A DNA stretch of 5,806 bases from an uncultured Planctomycetaceae bacterium (lineage in GTDB: Bacteria; Planctomycetota; Phycisphaerae; UBA1845; UTPLA1): assembly GCA_938008425.1 (NCBI GenBank), contig CALLKH010000366.1, positions 1-5,806 of the forward strand, written 5' to 3'. The notes beneath the pieces were generated by a model. It saw nothing but the letters and a program-made list of their open reading frames with translations, was not told the DNA's origin and did not search any database. Position 1 is the first letter of the stretch. Each line of letters begins with the position of its first letter. Shown piece after piece: positions 1-5,806 of the stretch. A program made the position numbers and the translations under genes.

Positions 1-1153
1 GCTTCGCGGGCGTCGCCGGATTGGCAGCGGCGGTTTCGGCCTTGTCGATCATTCGATCGAACAACTCGATGATCTGCATCTGGTTCTTTTCGCGGGCGAT
101 GTCGATCGGCGTCTGGCCGGCCATGGATTTTCGATCGGTCTTTGCGCCGTGAGCCAATAGCGCTTCGGCGGCGCCGACCCGGCCGAACTCGGCGGCGTAG
201 TGCAAAGCGGTCATGCCGCGCCGGTCGAACTCGTCGACCTTGGCACCGTGGTCCGTCAGAAGATGCACGACGTTCGTCGCGCCGGTGATCGCCGCGAGCA
301 TGAGCGGCGTTCGCATCGCTTCGTCCTTCACTTCGATATTCGCACCCTGCTCGATGAGCACGCGGGCGGCGCTGGTCTGGCCGTTCATCGAGGCCCAGAA
401 AAGCGGCGAGCCGAGCGCGGTGCCGTTGCCGTTGACCAGTGAGGCATCCTTGCGGATGAAGGCGAGCGTTTCACCGACGAGGCCAAGGCCGGCCGCGGAC
501 AGAATGTCGAGTTCGGCGCCGTTGGCCTGAAGGATCGTTCCGGACTCGACAAATCCCGAGAAGACGGCGGCATTGATCGGCGTCCACCCCGTCTTGGTCG
601 ACTTCGCGTTCACGTCGGCGCCGTGCTGGAGCAGAAGCCTCAGGATCGAGAGATGCCCTTCCTGCGCGGCGATGTAGAGCGGCGTCTCGCCGAAGTCATT
701 TCGTGCGTCGACCTTCGCGCCTTTTTGAACGAGCGTTTTCGCGATTTCCAGGCGGTTGGCGTAGGCGGCCAGGTGGAGTGCGGTCCACTTCTCGCGAAGC
801 TCGCGGAATGCCACGGTTCCGTCATCCCGGTCGATCTTCATTCGCGACGGCCCGGTGGCGAGATTGACGTTGGCGCCGCTTGCGATGAGGAAGCTGAAGG
901 CGTTGAGGCGGTTCTTGATGACCGAGATGTGCAAGGGCGTCATGCCGTCGCCGTCGCGGGCATTGAGTAGCGCCATATCCTTCGCCAGCCAGCGTCGCAG
1001 GGCGTCGTTGTTGTCGTCGCGAACGGCGCGGTGGATCGACGGGCGCGGTTCGTCTGCAGAAACATCAGCGGGCAATGCGCCGGTCAGCGAAAGTATCGCA
1101 CCAAACGCGCATATGGCGCGGTTCCGAATTCTGCAAAGGGCATTAAGGCACAT
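1..1153 (-). CDS. Secreted ankyrin-repeat protein, C-terminus cut off by the window edge
   Basis: The frame stays open for 384 codons from ATG 1153 to the window edge, so the C-terminus is missing. The start is supported by a strong AGGAGG eight bases upstream. Residues 1-33 look like a Sec signal peptide: a basic start (R8, R10, R12), a hydrophobic core at about 13-27, and a likely cut after VSA (A33/D34). The rest is ankyrin repeats of about 33 residues, with TPLH-like helix starts at T72, T124, T157, T191, S249, T282, T315 and T348, and GA-(D/N/K)-V-(N/D) turns between them. About 23 extra residues interrupt the array near 98-121. The repeat near 213-240 is degenerate, with a DILSAA...LAFIRKDASLVN pattern common in bacterial ankyrin proteins. 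Ankyrin arrays bind proteins and have no catalytic role. The signal peptide suggests a periplasmic or extracellular site, and the partner is unknown. After about residue 365 the sequence turns Ala/Pro-rich, so the end may be near. The family is sure; the function is not known. Confidence 0.93.
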   Translation of the reverse strand, partial: MCLNALCRIRNRAICAFGAILSLTGALPADVSADEPRPSIHRAVRDDNNDALRRWLAKDMALLNARDGDGMTPLHISVIKNRLNAFSFLIASGANVNLATGPSRMKIDRDDGTVAFRELREKWTALHLAAYANRLEIAKTLVQKGAKVDARNDFGETPLYIAAQEGHLSILRLLLQHGADVNAKSTKTGWTPINAAVFSGFVESGTILQANGAELDILSAAGLGLVGETLAFIRKDASLVNGNGTALGSPLFWASMNGQTSAARVLIEQGANIEVKDEAMRTPLMLAAITGATNVVHLLTDHGAKVDEFDRRGMTALHYAAEFGRVGAAEALLAHGAKTDRKSMAGQTPIDIAREKNQMQIIELFDRMIDKAETAAANPATPAK

Positions 1154-1161
1154 GGACCACA

Positions 1162-1167
1162 CCTCCT
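1162..1167 (-). promoter_or_regulatory. Shine-Dalgarno site of the ankyrin gene
   Basis: On the minus strand AGGAGG lies eight bases before ATG 1153, a near-perfect anti-16S match at good spacing. It fixes the start of the ankyrin gene and shows that the host uses Shine-Dalgarno initiation for at least this gene. The other two genes lack a comparable site. Confidence 0.8.
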
Positions 1168-1220
1168 GTGGGCGGAAGGGCCGGCGATCGATCCTTCGAC
1201 CGCATCTGCGATGCTTCCGC

Positions 1221-1226
1221 ATTGTA
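1221..1226 (-). promoter_or_regulatory. Possible -10 box for the ankyrin gene
   Basis: The minus strand reads TACAAT here, one mismatch from TATAAT, which would give a leader of about 60 bases before ATG 1153. The -35 position at 17-base spacing is poor (TGGAGT). A perfect TTGACA on the same strand (1280-1275) is about 48 bases upstream, too far to pair with it. This is a weak call from consensus matching only. Confidence 0.2.
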
Positions 1227-1421
1227 TTCGCTACGGTCTGCCGACTCCATCCCGTCCGGGACTTCGCAGCGCTTTGTCAATGTGAAACGTCAAACGTGAC
1301 GAAGGGACATTTCGGCGGGGAATTCTCAAGAAACCCTGGCGATGCGTACGGATACCCGGAATCGAGAATCATGCGCCTCCCCCTGTGACATACCTTCGGC
1401 TGAATGACGCCTGCGACGTGA

Positions 1422-1511
1422 GCGGTCCCCATTCGGTGACGTGGGCTGAGGGATTATTGCGTCCGCCGTGTAGGGGACCGCCATCCGAGTGCGGTAGTGG
1501 TCACCCGGATG
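1422..1511. other. Two adjoining stem-loops, possible structured RNA or leader
   Basis: A perfect 9-base inverted repeat pairs GCGGTCCCC (1422-1430) with GGGGACCGC (1473-1481). Within its 42-base loop CGG (1434-1436) pairs with CCG (1466-1468), and GACG (1438-1441) with CGTC (1460-1463), giving a long interrupted helix. The next base begins a second hairpin: CATCCG (1482-1487) pairs with CGGATG (1506-1511), and GTG/CAC (1489-1491 with 1502-1504) extends it across one mismatch. The two helices could stack. Either strand could fold: in a plus-strand transcript it would sit in a long clpB leader, and in a minus-strand transcript in the ankyrin leader. It matches no RNA family I recognise. A single 9-base repeat at this spacing could arise by chance, so the case rests on nesting and adjacency. 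Confidence 0.35.
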
Positions 1512-1546
1512 AGGGCGTCGCTTCGGAAAGTGGACCGTCACGGTAG

Positions 1547-1568
1547 CTCGGAGAATCGTGGGTCCGAG
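1547..1568. other. Small inverted repeat in the intergenic region
   Basis: CTCGGA (1547-1552) pairs with TCCGAG (1563-1568) around a 10-base loop. Just before it, ACCGT-C-ACGGT (1534-1544) is a dyad too tight to form a hairpin and more like a protein-binding half-site pair. No T-run follows on either strand, so it is not a typical intrinsic terminator. It may be a third helix of the structured stretch at 1422-1511. Confidence 0.22.
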
Positions 1569-1621
1569 GATCGAGTGCAGTTCACATACTCCCTCAGAGA
1601 CCACCGACTCGCCCCTGTCGC

Positions 1622-1692
1622 GCTGCCAAACAAGGCTGCCAATGTGACATCATTCACGATCGGCCCGTGACATAAGTCGTTGCAATATCACG
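1622..1692. promoter_or_regulatory. Cluster of repeats and dyads upstream of clpB, candidate operator region
   Basis: Several short elements are packed together. GCTGCCAA occurs twice, at 1622-1629 and 1635-1642. TGTGA-CATCAT-TCACG (1643-1658) matches the CRP-family pattern TGTGA-N6-TCACA except in the last base. CGTGACAT (1666-1673) faces ATATCACG (1685-1692), an imperfect dyad with 7 of 8 positions matching. A further TGTGACAT lies at 1384-1391. A possible -35-like TTGCAA sits at 1680-1685, but no good -10 is spaced correctly from it. The position 107-177 bases before ATG 1799 suits a clpB promoter or operator. The regulator is unknown, and similarity to a CRP/FNR-type site is by eye only. 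Confidence 0.33.
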
Positions 1693-1798
1693 ATTAACGC
1701 GAGGGTAATCGGTTCTGGAATGGGATGTGCAGTGGTTCATGGCGTGTGGCGCAGGAAACCGATTCAAATGCGCCGGGAAAGGAACTGTTTTAAACAAA

Positions 1799-4463
<2,665 letters not shown>

Positions 4464-4465
<2 letters not shown>

Positions 4466-4500
4466 GCGCCGCGGTTGACGTCAAATCGATCGAAGCGCCT
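4464..4500. terminator. Hairpin at the convergent clpB / reverse transcriptase junction
   Basis: AGGCGC (4464-4469, overlapping the clpB TAG) pairs with GCGCCT (4495-4500, in the last codons of the reverse transcriptase gene). The 25-base loop contains two perfect palindromes, TTGACGTCAA (4475-4484, covering the reverse transcriptase stop) and TCGATCGA (4487-4494). The position suits a shared terminator between genes that stop only 15 bases apart. No T-run follows on either strand and the stem is short, so intrinsic termination is uncertain. Confidence 0.3.
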
Positions 4501-4509
4501 CAATCAGCC
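4479..4509 (+). repeat. Direct repeat copy 2, at the 3' end of the reverse transcriptase gene
   Basis: This is the partner of 1819-1849. It covers the last eight or so codons and the TGA stop of the reverse transcriptase, read antisense (protein end RLIEALRSI), and two bases of the gap. Because the copies are used in opposite reading directions and encode unrelated peptides, shared protein function cannot explain the similarity. Confidence 0.75.
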
Positions 4510-5728
4510 TGCGCCCCCGATCCGGATTGAGCTGCGCCACATGGGCCGCGCGGCCCAGCAGGTAGGCGCGGAAGTCCGGCCGGTTGTCGCGGTTCTGGGC
4601 GTCGAGCCCGGTTTTCTTCGCGTTGTGGATGATCGCCTTGAGGCGGTCGTATTCGTCGCGGGCGACGTTGACCCGGCGGTTCACGACAACGCCGGTGACC
4701 TGCTGTCGCTCGCCCGATCGCATGAAGCGGCGCTTGCGATAGTTCTCCGCGAAGCCCTCAGACCGGATGATGGTGTGCAGGAGCAGCAGAAAGCGAATCA
4801 TGCCGCGCTTGAACGGCTCGTCACCGGAGAATGTCAAATCGTCGGCATACCGCGTGTACGTCGCGTCGAACTTCTTCGCAAGCCCCGCCAGTCGACGGTC
4901 GAGCCGGAGACAGGCGAGGTTGGCCAGCGCCGGACTGGTCGGAGCGCCCTGCACGGCGTGGCGCGGCGCCCTGCGCATGACCCAGTGGCCGCCGATGCCT
5001 CGTTCGGGCTGGCCGAGTTGGGGAGAATGGGTGCAGAGTCGCGCGAGCCAGCGCGATACCTCGCTGCCGTAGCCGAGGTGTCGAAAGACGCCGAAGACCT
5101 GTTGAACACGGATGTGTTCGAAGAAGTCCCTCAGGTCGAGATTCACGATGAGCTTTCGGCCGACGTGCGAGGCAGCATTCGTGACGATTGAGCGGGTGCG
5201 AACAAATCCATGTGTGGCGCCATTGACCGGAGCGCGGTCAAGAATCTCCGCCTTGATTTTCCGCTGTATCGCCTTGAGCCGGGGCCTGGGGCTGCAGATG
5301 ATCCGCACGCCGTAGCGCTTTTTCTTCGCCGCCCACTCGATGTAATTGGATTTTCCGGGGCGTACCCGCCGCCCGGGATTGGCCAGCGCGAGCAGCGCCT
5401 TGAAGTCGCATCCGGTCCAGCGAAGCACATCATCGGTGTTCTCGAGCAGCGGCAGGTCGAGTTCGGAAAGCCGCTGCACATTCGATGGCGTCTGCTTCAG
5501 GTTTTTGGAATTGGGCAGCAGAACTCGCCGGGGGGACGTCGTCTCTCGAAGTTCGCCGGCGCCGCCGGAGGCCGGGTCGCATCGCCATGTCTTGCCGGAG
5601 ACATGGTTCATGTGCTCGGCCGCGCGTGAGACGCGCTTCGACTCCAGTGCAATCCACAGGGCAAGAATCAAGAAGAGCGCGAGCGGTCCGCCGAAGCAGA
5701 CCCACATCCATGTTGAGAGTGCGAACAT
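4481..5728 (-). CDS. Retron-type reverse transcriptase with N-terminal membrane anchor
   Basis: The 415-residue product is an RNA-directed DNA polymerase of the retron type. Residues about 7-28 form one strongly hydrophobic segment followed by basic residues (K31, R32, R35), predicting a membrane anchor with the enzyme in the cytoplasm. A linker rich in Gly, Ser and Arg runs to about 80. The reverse transcriptase follows: RT1-like RIICSPRPRLKAIQRKI (142-158), NAASH (184-188, the retron NAxxH box), catalytic D198 in NLDLRDFF, QGAPTSP (260-266), YADD (294-297) and VTG (344-346, the retron box tied to RNA recognition). The C-terminal thumb ends with HNA...NRPDFRAYLLGRAAHVAQLNP. No maturase or endonuclease domain is seen, which argues against a group II intron. 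An in-frame TAA at 5788-5786 and no other start codon before 5728 set the limit. No Shine-Dalgarno is visible. ATG 5707 keeps the anchor; ATG 5611 (M40) would remove it. The partner RNA and effector are not in view. Confidence 0.92.
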   Translation of the reverse strand: MFALSTWMWVCFGGPLALFLILALWIALESKRVSRAAEHMNHVSGKTWRCDPASGGAGELRETTSPRRVLLPNSKNLKQTPSNVQRLSELDLPLLENTDDVLRWTGCDFKALLALANPGRRVRPGKSNYIEWAAKKKRYGVRIICSPRPRLKAIQRKIKAEILDRAPVNGATHGFVRTRSIVTNAASHVGRKLIVNLDLRDFFEHIRVQQVFGVFRHLGYGSEVSRWLARLCTHSPQLGQPERGIGGHWVMRRAPRHAVQGAPTSPALANLACLRLDRRLAGLAKKFDATYTRYADDLTFSGDEPFKRGMIRFLLLLHTIIRSEGFAENYRKRRFMRSGERQQVTGVVVNRRVNVARDEYDRLKAIIHNAKKTGLDAQNRDNRPDFRAYLLGRAAHVAQLNPDRGRRLIEALRSI

Positions 5729-5742
5729 TGCATTCGGCCCGG

Positions 5743-5778
5743 ATCGTCGCGGCCGGCGAGCGGGCGCGCCGCGTCGAT
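5743..5778 (-). other. GC-rich stem-loop just upstream of the reverse transcriptase start
   Basis: On the minus strand ATCG-A-CGCGGC (5778-5768) pairs with GCCGCG-A-CGAT (5753-5743): ten base pairs with one A/A mismatch around a 14-base loop. The helix ends 14 bases before ATG 5728. It could be the last helix of a retron RNA lying upstream, a control element for translation, or a chance product of GC-rich sequence. The 78 bases available are too few to recognise an msr-msd with its flanking complementary repeats. Confidence 0.35.
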
Positions 5779-5806
5779 TGATGAATTAGAAAAGCGCGGG
5801 GCGGAG

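Larger units (their letters stand above)
1154..1798. other. Long divergent intergenic region between the ankyrin gene and clpB
   Basis: These 645 bases separate two divergent genes and must carry both promoters. I find no convincing protein gene: the open frames here are short, have odd composition and resemble no known protein. I see no tRNA and no T-loop motif. The part from about 1640 to 1800 is visibly richer in A and T than the flanking genes. The contents I can support are a -10-like box for the ankyrin gene, a dyad CGTCA-N4-TGACG at 1288-1301, stacked inverted repeats at 1422-1511, a small hairpin at 1547-1568, and repeats and dyads at 1622-1692. No CIRCE element (TTAGCACTC-N9-GAGTGCTAA), the usual HrcA operator of chaperone genes, is present. 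Confidence 0.7.

Noticed and set aside
1..1153. Regular near-repeats of about 99 bases that could suggest a CRISPR or satellite array
   Set aside because: They encode ankyrin repeats: similarity is at the protein level, with no identical repeat units or spacers.
855..1388. Open frame of 177 codons on the plus strand over the start of the ankyrin gene
   Set aside because: Its first half is antisense to clear ankyrin repeats, and its second half is Arg/Cys-rich with no recognisable feature.
1326..1604. Open frame of 92 codons on the minus strand in the intergenic region
   Set aside because: It has no ribosome site, an Arg-rich composition unlike the neighbouring genes, no family resemblance, and it overlaps the inverted repeats.
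1727..1798. Earlier clpB start at ATG 1727 adding 24 residues
   Set aside because: The added residues do not resemble any ClpB N-terminus, no ribosome site precedes 1727, and the conserved protein begins at ATG 1799.
4475..5191. Open frame of 238 codons on the plus strand opposite the RT gene
   Set aside because: The minus-strand frame contains all the RT motifs in order; this one is its antisense shadow with no recognisable domain.
4481..5728. Group II intron-encoded reverse transcriptase
   Set aside because: There is no maturase or HNH domain after the thumb, and no intron domain V-like hairpin was seen in the short flanks. NAxxH and VTG fit the retron type better.
5786..5806. Possible last codons of an upstream minus-strand gene (L-R-P-A-L-F-stop) ending at 5786
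   Set aside because: Six codons before a stop are not evidence of a gene. It may be real, but the window ends too soon to tell.

Overview
This GC-rich bacterial window holds three protein genes: a cut-off ankyrin-repeat gene (minus strand), the disaggregase gene clpB (plus strand), and a gene for a retron-type reverse transcriptase with an N-terminal membrane anchor (minus strand). GC-rich third codon positions throughout create many long antisense reading frames, which I treat as shadows. The lineage cannot be fixed from the sequence. A secreted ankyrin protein, weak ribosome binding sites at two of three genes, and this kind of reverse transcriptase would suit Planctomycetota or a similar environmental phylum, but that is a weak inference.

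Layout: bases 1-1153 encode at least 384 residues of an exported ankyrin-repeat protein whose C-terminus lies beyond the left edge. It is divergent from clpB across a 645-base intergenic region (1154-1798). That region has no convincing gene. It holds nested inverted repeats at 1422-1511 and, nearer clpB, a cluster of short direct repeats and dyads at 1622-1692 that looks like an operator region. clpB (1799-4465) is complete, with all expected AAA+ residues and a Gly/Ser-rich insertion in its second AAA+ module. Only 15 bases separate its stop from the stop of the convergent reverse transcriptase gene (4481-5728), and a hairpin spans the junction.

The reverse transcriptase is the most interesting gene. 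It has the catalytic YADD box and both hallmarks of retron enzymes, NAxxH (NAASH) and VTG, preceded by a single predicted transmembrane helix. Only 78 bases upstream of its start are present, including a GC-rich stem-loop. A retron msr-msd RNA, if there is one, would lie mostly or wholly beyond the right edge, so the window shows part of a possible defence system rather than all of it.

The three genes are not in one operon and nothing shows that they work together. One unexplained link is a 31-base near-identical direct repeat (27/31, with 18 consecutive identical bases) between the start of clpB and the 3' end of the reverse transcriptase gene.
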